Source: Prevotella sp. (GTDB lineage Bacteria; Bacteroidota; Bacteroidia; Bacteroidales; Bacteroidaceae). Taken from it: a stretch of 5,170 bases of DNA. The stretch lies in NCBI GenBank assembly GCA_022732315.1, contig JAIJUV010000191.1, forward strand, positions 1-5,170, given 5' to 3'. Each line of letters begins with the position of its first letter. Within the stretch, counting starts at the first letter, position 1. The translations under genes and the position numbers were made by a program. Below the pieces are notes generated by a model, which was given only the letters and a program-made list of their open reading frames with translations, was not told the DNA's origin and made no database searches. This document shows positions 1-4,225 of this stretch, piece after piece.

Positions 1-674
1 TAGCTTCCGTATTCCGATGCATCGAAGTATCTCTTGAAATAAGGAATCACCACATCGTGCATCATCTTCTGGCAACGCTGGGTGACGGCTGAATGGGATA
101 TGCCCAACTGCGCGGCTACGTCCTTGCCCCTGAATCCCTCTATATAGAGCATCTTCAGGATGATGCTGTTCTTGCTGTCTCGGCCATAATAGAAATTGCC
201 GATGTCTTCTATCGTCTGGTAAAGATCGTGCTCAAACTGGTTGTCGGTCACGTCAAACTGCATCTTGCGGCTTTCCTGTCGCGCCTCGAAACTCTCGAAG
301 CGGTGCTCCTTTACCACCTCCTTCAACTTATCCAGCAGCAGGAATCGGAAACCATTCACCATCCAGGTTTTGAGCGACATGCTCGGCTTCCGGTCTTCCA
401 GAGGCTTGAAGTCGTGTTCGCAGAGATAGAGATAGTATTCGTGAGCCAGCGAGAAGAAATCCATACCCGGCTTGTTCTGCAGGTCGTATCGCTTATCGTA
501 GATGCAATAAGCCACCCGGCAGTATCCGTAGTAATACTCCCTCACTATTCTGGCATCGGCATCCTTGAAGCCCTGCAGAATCTCATCATCCGATAAGCTT
601 TCTAATGCCTTCTTATCCGATGGTTCTATCTTTTCCGAAAAATCCTTTTCTGAAAAATTCTTTTCTTTCTTCAT
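1..674 (-). CDS. sigma-70 family RNA polymerase sigma factor, 3' end at window edge
   Basis: This minus-strand frame is open from the ATG at 674-672 to the left edge and gives 224 complete codons; the last two bases read TA, so the next codon is either a stop or Tyr. The sequence shows a charged, Ser/Lys-rich N-terminus (residues 1-25), a region-2-like helical segment (about 40-125) with the typical 'SLKTWMVNGFRFLLLDKLKE' segment at 100-119 (compare 'SLRSWIYRIA' in the gene at 933), and a C-terminal helix-turn-helix (about 170-205, 'LYIEGFRGKDVAAQLGISHS') that matches sigma region 4, which contacts the -35 DNA. Aromatic-rich region 2 (YYYGYCRVAYC) is unusual. It would direct core RNA polymerase to a specific promoter set in the cytoplasm. 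It is divergent from another sigma gene at 933. The family is clear; the regulon and exact subgroup are unknown. The protein probably ends within a few residues of the edge because region 4 is complete. Confidence 0.85.
   Translation of the reverse strand, partial: MKKEKNFSEKDFSEKIEPSDKKALESLSDDEILQGFKDADARIVREYYYGYCRVAYCIYDKRYDLQNKPGMDFFSLAHEYYLYLCEHDFKPLEDRKPSMSLKTWMVNGFRFLLLDKLKEVVKEHRFESFEARQESRKMQFDVTDNQFEHDLYQTIEDIGNFYYGRDSKNSIILKMLYIEGFRGKDVAAQLGISHSAVTQRCQKMMHDVVIPYFKRYFDASEYGS
630..659 (-). repeat. 15-bp tandem duplication in sigma factor N-terminus (NFSEK-DFSEK)
   Basis: Codons 6-10 and 11-15 of the minus-strand sigma gene are two copies of a 15-bp unit matching at 13 of 15 bases, encoding NFSEK and DFSEK. 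It keeps the frame and lies in the probably disordered N-terminal tail ahead of region 2, so it is likely to be tolerated and may vary between strains. Confidence 0.7.
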
Positions 675-680
675 ATCGAT

Positions 681-694
681 ATATCTTTTGATAT
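681..694 (-). promoter_or_regulatory. small A/T hairpin in the leader just upstream of the start codon
   Basis: ATATC-TTTT-GATAT forms a perfect 5-bp stem with a 4-base loop, starting 6 bases upstream of the ATG at 674. It occupies the place where a ribosome binding site would lie. The stem is weak (A/T-rich) and could arise by chance; a role in translation is only an inference. Confidence 0.25.
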
Positions 695-708
695 CCGCAA
701 TTCGATTG

Positions 709-716
709 CAAAAATA
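709..716 (-). promoter_or_regulatory. Bacteroidetes -7 promoter element for the minus-strand sigma gene
   Basis: Read on the minus strand the bases are TATTTTTG, an exact match to the Bacteroidetes -7 consensus TAnnTTTG, followed by C. It would start transcription near 702, giving a leader of roughly 30 nt before the ATG at 674. No convincing -33 TTTG is present at the expected distance; the best candidates are short TG- or TTTC-containing stretches around 731-738, so promoter strength may depend on an activator. Confidence 0.5.
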
Positions 717-820
717 TACTTTTTCTTTGAGAAACAGGAGATTTTTCTCCTTTTTTCTCCTCTATATTCTATTAAAAGAAAAAAACGATGGAAAAATTAA
801 GCTGGCATTGAAAAAAAAAG

Positions 821-852
821 CATCCGCCTTTTTACTTTTCCCGTTTCGGATG
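821..852 (-). terminator. terminator-like hairpin with T run on the minus strand (possible)
   Basis: CATCCG (821-826) pairs with CGGATG (847-852) around a 20-base A/G-rich spacer. On the minus strand the second arm is followed by C and then nine Ts (811-819), the layout of an intrinsic terminator. The stem is short and the loop long. No minus-strand gene is seen to its right before the sense-strand sigma gene, so it would have to end an antisense or short noncoding transcript, or act instead as an operator dyad. It does not have a T run on the plus strand. Confidence 0.3.
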
Positions 853-864
853 GTCATATAATCG

Positions 865-918
865 TAATGTTCAAGAAATGAACGAATAAACAGATATGAG
901 TAACGTTCAAGAAATGAA
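865..918 (+). promoter_or_regulatory. pair of 18-bp direct repeats upstream of the ECF sigma gene
   Basis: The 18-bp unit TAAYGTTCAAGAAATGAA occurs at 865-882 and 901-918 with one mismatch (T/C at position 4), start-to-start distance 36 bp. Each copy contains a dyad, TTCA-N5-TGAA, which in the first copy extends to GTTCA-N5-TGAAC. Both copies are followed by a CGAA-containing stretch. They end 15 bp before the ATG at 933. The position and symmetry suggest a binding site for a dimeric regulator, or tandem ECF-type promoter elements used for autoregulation; no TAnnTTTG element is seen on the plus strand here. The function is inferred. Confidence 0.5.
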
Positions 919-922
919 ATGA
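896..922 (+). other. possible 8-codon upstream ORF before the ECF sigma gene
   Basis: ATG at 896 opens a frame encoding MSNVQEMK and stops with TGA at 920-922, 10 bp before the sigma start. The second direct repeat lies within it. No Shine-Dalgarno sequence precedes it. It could be a leader peptide, but an ORF this short is expected often by chance. Confidence 0.15.
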
Positions 923-932
923 AACGAAATAT

Positions 933-1472
933 ATGGGTATTAATGACAATGGCATAGTGGAAACGCTGAAGCAATCGCCTGAAAACGGATTCAGAATGCT
1001 GATGGCAAAATATCAGGAATCCGTTTACTGGCACATTCGCCGACTGGTGGTATCGCACGATGATGCGCAGGATGCCTCGCAGGAAACCTTTGTGAGAATC
1101 TATCGCTCGCTGGGCAACTACCGTGGCGACTGCTCTCTGAGAAGCTGGATCTATCGCATTGCTACCAACGAGGCGCTCCGCCTCATCGGCAAACGGAAGC
1201 AGGAGGTGGTTTCGATAGATTCGCAGCAAACGGGCGTAAACCTCGTCATGGCAGATAATTACATTGACTATGATGATAAGGTGGCTGTGAAACTGCAGAA
1301 GGCAATCTTGTCGCTTCCGCCCAAGCAGCAGCTGGCATTCAACCTCAGGTATTACGATGATCTGGGCTTCGATGAAATTGCCAAAATTGCAGATTCCACG
1401 CCAACCAGCATCAAGGCAAGCTATCTCATTGCCAAAGAGAAAATTATCAAATTCATGAATTCAAGCGATTAA
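933..1472 (+). CDS. ECF-type RNA polymerase sigma factor (sigma-70 family)
   Basis: The 179-residue product has the length and two-domain layout of an extracytoplasmic function sigma factor. Region 2 spans about residues 17-90 and includes 'DDAQDASQETFVRIYRSL' (43-60), the core-binding and -10-recognition helix, and 'SLRSWIYRIATNEALRLIGKRKQ' spread over 68-90. A linker (91-117) leads to region 4 (118-175), with 'LSLPPKQQLAFNLRYYDDLGFDEIA' starting at 126 and the helix-turn-helix recognition segment 'STPTSIKASYLIAKEKI' at 155-171. Region 1 and region 3 are absent, as in the ECF group. The ATG at 933 is chosen because region 2 follows at the usual distance; there is no strong Shine-Dalgarno site, as is common in Bacteroidota. 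It leads an operon with a probable anti-sigma factor (59 bp downstream) and a Spy-like exported protein, which points to envelope sensing. Direct repeats at 865-918 may serve autoregulation. Confidence 0.93.
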   Translation: MGINDNGIVETLKQSPENGFRMLMAKYQESVYWHIRRLVVSHDDAQDASQETFVRIYRSLGNYRGDCSLRSWIYRIATNEALRLIGKRKQEVVSIDSQQTGVNLVMADNYIDYDDKVAVKLQKAILSLPPKQQLAFNLRYYDDLGFDEIAKIADSTPTSIKASYLIAKEKIIKFMNSSD

Positions 1473-1528
1473 GCGAGAGTTATTCAAACGATTAAGTGAG
1501 GATTCTGAATAGTTATTAATGAAGATTC
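1460..1528 (+). repeat. 23-bp-period direct repeats across the sigma/anti-sigma junction
   Basis: An 18-base segment at 1460-1477 (TTCAAGCGATTAAGCGAG) recurs at 1483-1500 with 16 of 18 matches, period 23. The first copy contains the stop codon of the sigma gene (TAA 1470-1472). A third, degraded copy ending in TTAATGAAGATTC (1516-1528) runs up to the start of the next gene at 1532. The repeats fill the intergenic gap completely. The TTCAA(G/A)-N2-AT(T/G)AA core resembles the repeats at 865-918, which may reflect a shared binding site or shared origin; that is inference. Confidence 0.5.
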
Positions 1529-1531
1529 AAA

Positions 1532-1975
1532 ATGGAAAAGAATATGGATACAAAATTCGATTTCAATGAAACCGGGAGGTTTGATTTCAAACAGGTGGGG
1601 AAGCGAATGCCTTATACCACTCCCGACGGCTTCTTCAAGGATATGGAGAAGAATATCCTGGAGGCGGTGAAGGACGATACGCCGCAAGCCGTAAAGATTC
1701 AGCCGCAAGCCGTAAAGATTCAGCCGAAGAAGCGCCCTGTTTTCAAGATGATTTGGGCGGCAGCGATAGCTGTGGCAGCATCGGTGGCAGTGCTTTTGGT
1801 GCTCAACATCGATTTCTCGGCAGCGGATTCTTCGCTGGCATCATCCCATTCTTCGCAGCCATCACAGGCAAAGAGTGATCTTGAACAGGTGGATCAGGCT
1901 TTCGCTCAGTTGTCGGAAGCTGACCAGGCCTACCTGCTCGATGTTTATCAGGAGGATGTGTTTCTCAATAATTAG
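1532..1975 (+). CDS. single-pass membrane protein, probable anti-sigma factor for the upstream ECF sigma
   Basis: The 147-residue product has a cytoplasmic-type N-terminus, one hydrophobic helix at about 73-93 (MIWAAAIAVAASVAVLLVLNI) preceded by a Lys/Arg-rich stretch (66-72), and a Ser/Gln-rich then acidic C-terminal part. The motif MPYTTPDGFFKDMEKNIL at 26-43 resembles the 'PF-x-VP-x-GYF' motif found in Bacteroidetes membrane proteins encoded next to ECF sigma factors. It lacks a visible zinc-binding HxxxCxxC ZAS motif, so binding of sigma would be by another fold. Location directly after the sigma gene and before a secreted Spy-like gene supports an anti-sigma or sensor role in the inner membrane. 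Charge distribution puts residues 1-72 in the cytoplasm and 94-147 in the periplasm. An in-frame ATG at 1544 (residue 5) is an alternative start. A heptapeptide repeat lies just before the membrane helix. The function is inferred from context, not proven by a domain. Confidence 0.7.
   Translation: MEKNMDTKFDFNETGRFDFKQVGKRMPYTTPDGFFKDMEKNILEAVKDDTPQAVKIQPQAVKIQPKKRPVFKMIWAAAIAVAASVAVLLVLNIDFSAADSSLASSHSSQPSQAKSDLEQVDQAFAQLSEADQAYLLDVYQEDVFLNN
1681..1722 (+). repeat. perfect 21-bp tandem duplication encoding PQAVKIQ twice
   Basis: Bases 1681-1701 and 1702-1722 are identical over 21 bp, followed by the start of a third copy (GCCGAAG, 1723-1729). In the membrane protein this gives PQAVKIQ-PQAVKIQ-PKK at residues 51-67, in the juxtamembrane cytoplasmic linker. 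Perfect identity implies a recent duplication; the multiple-of-three unit keeps the frame, so copy number can change tether length without breaking the gene. Confidence 0.9.
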
Positions 1976-2005
1976 GCAGATTCAATCATTTTAAATAATA
2001 AGAAT

Positions 2006-2485
2006 ATGAAGAAAATTTTAGGTATGTTGATGATGGTCATGATGATGATGACCATTTCTGTAAGTTCTTATGCGCAGGCGCCTAATCAGAAGCAGCGCAT
2101 TAGCCGTGAGCAGTTGGCCGAAAAGCAGGCACAGCACATTTCTCACGATTTGGGTCTTGACGAAAAGACCAGTTCTAAGTTTATCGATACCTACACCCAG
2201 TGCCAGAAGGAGATTTGGGCATTAGGTCCTCGTCCTCATTTCAAAAGGGGAAAAAGTGCTTCGGATGCTCAGACAGAGCAGCAGATTAAGCAACGCTTCG
2301 AGATGAGCGAGAAGATTCTCGACATCCGTCAGAAATACTACAAAAAGTATTCTCAGTTCCTCACCCAGCAGCAGATTCAGCGGGTTTATGAGATAGAGCG
2401 CCAGATGATGAAGCGCTTTGCCCAGAAAGGTCCTCACAAAGGAATGGGAAAGAAAGGTAAGCCTAGAGCTAGAAAAAATCAATAG
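2006..2485 (+). CDS. secreted Spy/CpxP-like protein with LTxxQ motif
   Basis: The 159-residue product starts with a clear signal peptide (1-23 or 1-25; Lys-Lys, a very Met-rich hydrophobic core at 7-15, then SYAQA) and no lipobox Cys, so it should be released into the periplasm. The mature part is predicted helical and charged. 'FLTQQQIQRVYEIERQMMKRF' begins at 118 and contains LTQQQ (119-123), a match to the LTxxQ motif of the Spy/CpxP family; a degenerate first repeat is LDEKTSSKFIDTY at 51-63. In Enterobacteria this family consists of periplasmic chaperones or stress sensors feeding back on envelope signalling; the match here is short, so assignment is tentative. The C-terminus (143-159) is strongly basic and Gly/Lys-rich. 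It lies 30 bp after the probable anti-sigma gene, is likely cotranscribed, and may act as effector or as a modulator of the sigma circuit. Confidence 0.75.
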   Translation: MKKILGMLMMVMMMMTISVSSYAQAPNQKQRISREQLAEKQAQHISHDLGLDEKTSSKFIDTYTQCQKEIWALGPRPHFKRGKSASDAQTEQQIKQRFEMSEKILDIRQKYYKKYSQFLTQQQIQRVYEIERQMMKRFAQKGPHKGMGKKGKPRARKNQ

Positions 2486-2548
2486 CAGCAATAGTAAAAA
2501 TTATACCAAAAGTATTACTTTCTATCAAAATGTATGCGAATAAAAATA

Positions 2549-2574
2549 AGGCTGATATGGTTTCATATCAGCCT
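2549..2574. terminator. hairpin terminator between convergent genes
   Basis: AGGCTGATATG (2549-2559) pairs perfectly with CATATCAGCCT (2564-2574) around the loop GTTT: an 11-bp stem. On the minus strand the stem is followed by TATTTTTATTC, a good U-rich tail, so it most likely ends the DUF3810 transcript, 75 bp past its stop. On the plus strand the tail is only CTTAGCGTTTT, so it would end the sigma operon less well. It is placed between the two convergent units. Confidence 0.8.
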
Positions 2575-2590
2575 CTTAGCGTTTTATGTG

Positions 2591-2641
2591 GCCACTTGTC
2601 GTAAATAGCTCTTGTCGTAAATAGCTCTTGCCGAAAGTGGC
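2591..2641. repeat. 16-bp tandem repeat enclosed by a 7-bp inverted repeat
   Basis: CTTGTCGTAAATAGCT occurs at 2595-2610 and again, identically, at 2611-2626, with a partial third copy (CTTGCCG) at 2627-2633. The array is flanked by GCCACTT (2591-2597) and AAGTGGC (2635-2641), a perfect inverted repeat. It lies directly after the DUF3810 stop codon, between that gene and the terminator, so in the transcript it forms part of the 3' untranslated region. The function is unknown; it could be a simple replication-slippage product in a dyad. Confidence 0.85.
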
Positions 2642-2649
2642 AGGAATCA

Positions 2650-3792
2650 TTATTTTTTCTTTTCTTCCCAAGCCAGAATCAGACCGATAACGCCCGAGTA
2701 GCTCTTCCTGCCTTCTGCCACATGGTTGCCCCTGAGATAGAGTTCGAAGATGAAATCCTGGGCGGCATCCAATGCCTTGCATCGCTTGCTGAGCCAGTAG
2801 TGGCGGTCGTTTCTTGCCCGCTGGATAATCTCGGGACGGATATGTTTCAGGAATCTTTCTCCCTCCTTTTCGCCAAGGATATCGTATACATTATTCAATA
2901 CATGGAAGAAGATGTGGTAATATCCGCTGAATCTCACCTGCTTATCTGCCGATGCCGTACACACAATGTAACTGTAGAAATTCGCCTCGCCCTCGTTGGC
3001 TACTCCCAGAAAGTGTGCAAATTCGTGGGCGTAGGTGGCTGGATAATCGTGGGCGAGAATATCACCGTTAAGGGTGAATTCGCAGAAGAAAGGTCCCATG
3101 CTTCCGGTTACGCCTGCCATCGAACTGAGGGGTGTGAACACCATCGTCTTGGCATGTGGATGCTGGTTGAAAGGCTTGTTGATGCCTTCCCGGTATCCTA
3201 TTTTGTTATATTCTTTCAGAACCGCATCCCGCACCCGGTTCTTCAAGGCATCATCCACGATGCTATCAGGGGAAATGCTCTTCCTGGAAATGCTGCGAGA
3301 TGCGCTGCTGAGAGATGCAATGCTTAGAGCGTTGAGGCTATCTGCGTATTGATAGGCAAATTTCTTAAATTTGGCTTTCGATACCTCCACCGGCTTCATA
3401 CCTATTCTATAATAGATATTCGGCTGTGAATAGTTCAATCCCCAGGCGATGTAGAACCAGGCATACACCCACAGCAGATACTCCGCCACTCTTCCGAAAA
3501 CCCTCTTCTTCCTCAATCTTATCTCGTAAATAGGATAGAGGATAACCCAGGCGATGCTGAGGGCGATGAAGATATCGCCCACGGCAAAGGGGAAGATGCC
3601 CGAGATGGGCGAGAGGAGGGTGCCGATGACGGGATAGATGCGATAGGTGTAGATGAATCCCCATAGCGGAATCATCTTCGTTAGGGTAACGAGGATGAGC
3701 AATGCTATCAGCACCCCATGGCGCCACTTCAATGATTTGAACCGTAATGCAAGCAATTTATGCCATGCATCTAATCTATATAGTTTCTTCAT
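2650..3792 (-). CDS. DUF3810 family membrane protein with HExxH putative metallopeptidase motif
   Basis: The 380-residue product has hydrophobic helices at about 26-45, 70-90 and 104-120, then a large soluble domain. The soluble part contains HEFAH at 256-260 followed by NEGEANFYSYI at 266-276. This HExxH plus downstream Glu pattern (E267 or E269) is what a zinc metallopeptidase active site would look like and matches the conserved core of DUF3810 proteins of Bacteroidota, as far as I recall the family. 'YRIGMKPVEVS' at 128-138 and 'MVFTPLSSMAGVTGSMGPFFCEFTLN' beginning at 217 are other family-like segments. A Ser-rich linker (152-177) made of pentapeptide repeats separates membrane and catalytic parts. 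It is a lone gene ended by the hairpin at 2549-2574. The substrate is unknown; activity is inferred from the motif only. The ATG at 3792 follows a purine-rich AAAAAAGAAGCAAA leader. Confidence 0.88.
   Translation of the reverse strand: MKKLYRLDAWHKLLALRFKSLKWRHGVLIALLILVTLTKMIPLWGFIYTYRIYPVIGTLLSPISGIFPFAVGDIFIALSIAWVILYPIYEIRLRKKRVFGRVAEYLLWVYAWFYIAWGLNYSQPNIYYRIGMKPVEVSKAKFKKFAYQYADSLNALSIASLSSASRSISRKSISPDSIVDDALKNRVRDAVLKEYNKIGYREGINKPFNQHPHAKTMVFTPLSSMAGVTGSMGPFFCEFTLNGDILAHDYPATYAHEFAHFLGVANEGEANFYSYIVCTASADKQVRFSGYYHIFFHVLNNVYDILGEKEGERFLKHIRPEIIQRARNDRHYWLSKRCKALDAAQDFIFELYLRGNHVAEGRKSYSGVIGLILAWEEKKK
3268..3327 (-). repeat. degenerate 15-bp tandem repeat in the DUF3810 linker
   Basis: Residues 156-175 read as four pentads, LSIAS-LSSAS-RSISR-KSISP. 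At the DNA level 9-mers GGAAATGCT recur at 3271 and 3286, and GAGATGC at 3297 and 3312, each 15 bp apart. The array makes a flexible Ser-rich linker between the membrane helices and the HExxH domain; copy number is likely to differ between strains. Confidence 0.65.
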
Positions 3793-3838
3793 TTTGCTTC
3801 TTTTTTAAAAGTTTGAATATGCTCTGATACAGAGAATG

Positions 3839-3879
3839 TTTTGCACTTTTTGAGCCTATTGTGCAATGATAGTGCAAAA
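3839..3879. promoter_or_regulatory. inverted repeat overlapping the DUF3810 promoter (operator candidate)
   Basis: TTTTGCACT (3839-3847) and AGTGCAAAA (3871-3879) form a perfect 9-bp inverted repeat with a 23-bp spacer. A third GTGCAA lies between them at 3861-3866, 12 bp before the one at 3873-3878. The right arm overlaps the minus-strand -7 element (3875-3882) and the left arm falls in the early transcribed region. The layout suits a repressor site; alternatively the arms may pair in RNA. No regulator is identified. Confidence 0.45.
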
Positions 3880-3882
3880 TTA
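3875..3882 (-). promoter_or_regulatory. Bacteroidetes -7 promoter element for the DUF3810 gene
   Basis: On the minus strand the bases are TAATTTTG followed by C, an exact TAnnTTTG match. Transcription would start near 3868, giving a leader of about 75 nt before the ATG at 3792. No clear -33 TTTG is seen at the usual distance upstream (around 3900-3906). Confidence 0.55.
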
Positions 3883-3926
3883 CAAAACTTTTCTGAATAA
3901 TTGACATGGTGAGCCTGCTTTTTTTG

Positions 3927-3934
3927 TATCTTTG
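3927..3934 (+). promoter_or_regulatory. Bacteroidetes -7 promoter element for the 34-residue gene
   Basis: TATCTTTG followed by C matches TAnnTTTG exactly. A TTGACA lies at 3901-3906; its TTG is 23 bases from the -7 element, slightly farther than the usual 19-21 or so. Transcription would begin near 3938-3941, leaving a leader of about 42-45 nt before the ATG at 3983. Confidence 0.65.
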
Positions 3935-3970
3935 CGGTTGTAAAGGCAGATTATTAACATCAAAAGCATG

Positions 3971-3976
3971 GGAGGA
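3971..3976 (+). promoter_or_regulatory. strong ribosome binding site deciding the start of the small gene
   Basis: GGAGGA ends 6 bases before the ATG at 3983. Such a full Shine-Dalgarno site is rare in this window and argues for the start at 3983 instead of the in-frame ATG at 3968, which would place this sequence inside the coding region as Gly-Gly. Confidence 0.75.
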
Positions 3977-3982
3977 ACTATT

Positions 3983-4087
3983 ATGAAACAGACATTGGAA
4001 GAATTCGAGGCTAGGGGCCTTGAGTACGAGAACCTCTATAATGAGGAAGATGAGCGCAGAGAATATAATTCAATCTGGTACACCTGA
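3983..4087 (+). CDS. 34-residue acidic small protein, unknown function
   Basis: The frame runs from ATG 3983 to TGA 4085-4087 and encodes 34 residues (39 if the ATG at 3968 is used). The peptide begins MKQTLEEFEARG and ends REYNSIWYT. It has ten acidic and four basic side chains (net about -6), six aromatic residues (F, four Y, W) and no signal peptide or membrane segment, so it should be cytosolic; the middle looks helical. I do not recognise a family. Reality is supported by a consensus -7 element 49 bp upstream, a GGAGGA ribosome binding site at ideal spacing, and a strong terminator 79 bp downstream: the gene is a self-contained unit of about 280 nt. It could be a conserved small protein, a protein-binding regulator, or the coding part of a dual-function RNA. 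Confidence 0.65.
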   Translation: MKQTLEEFEARGLEYENLYNEEDERREYNSIWYT

Positions 4088-4165
4088 TTCGTTGTAAATT
4101 TTCAGATTGTATCTTCTGATTGGATTATTTGTTATATAAAAAAGGTTGAGATAGATTAGGATAAT
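4088..4165. other. A/T-rich spacer between small gene and terminator
   Basis: This 78-base stretch is the 3' untranslated part of the small-gene transcript. I find no ORF, promoter element or strong hairpin in it. Confidence 0.5.
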
Positions 4166-4219
4166 AAAAGGCTATGCCCTATTGCTCGTTCTGATGCAAT
4201 AACAGCATAGCCTTTTTTT
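4166..4219. terminator. bidirectional terminator with a branched hairpin
   Basis: AAAAGGCTATGC (4166-4177) pairs perfectly over 12 bp with GCATAGCCTTTT (4205-4216), followed by T to 4219: seven Ts on the plus strand. Inside the 27-base loop a second stem, ATTGC (4181-4185) with GCAAT (4196-4200), can form. On the minus strand the stem is followed by TTTTATTATCC, so it can serve both the small plus-strand gene and the M15 peptidase gene, which converge here. Confidence 0.9.
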
Positions 4220-4225
4220 ATGTAT

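Noticed and set aside
93..596. 167-codon plus-strand ORF
   Set aside because: It lies wholly antisense to the minus-strand sigma factor, whose region 2 and helix-turn-helix are clear; the plus-strand product has no recognisable domain.
788..811. 7-codon ORF (MEKLSWH) upstream of the ECF sigma gene
   Set aside because: Too short to distinguish from chance, no ribosome binding site, far from the sigma start.
565..861. 98-codon plus-strand ORF through the divergent region
   Set aside because: Low-complexity Phe/Lys/Ser product arising from A/T-rich DNA and antisense to the start of the minus-strand sigma gene.
865..918. CRISPR-like reading of the spaced repeats
   Set aside because: Only two 18-bp copies with an 18-bp gap, no array and no cas genes.
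762..1229. 155-codon minus-strand ORF
   Set aside because: It is antisense to the ECF sigma region 2 and continues into A/T-rich noncoding DNA; no domain, no ribosome binding site.
2018..2053. ATG-rich run as a phase-variable microsatellite
   Set aside because: The run is interrupted and reads naturally as the Met-rich core of a signal peptide; triplet changes would not shift the frame.
2722..3327. 201-codon plus-strand ORF
   Set aside because: It is a complementary-strand shadow of the DUF3810 gene, which has a conserved HEFAH site and membrane helices.
3968..3982. Earlier in-frame ATG for the small protein
   Set aside because: Using it would put the GGAGGA ribosome site inside the coding region and leave no such site upstream.
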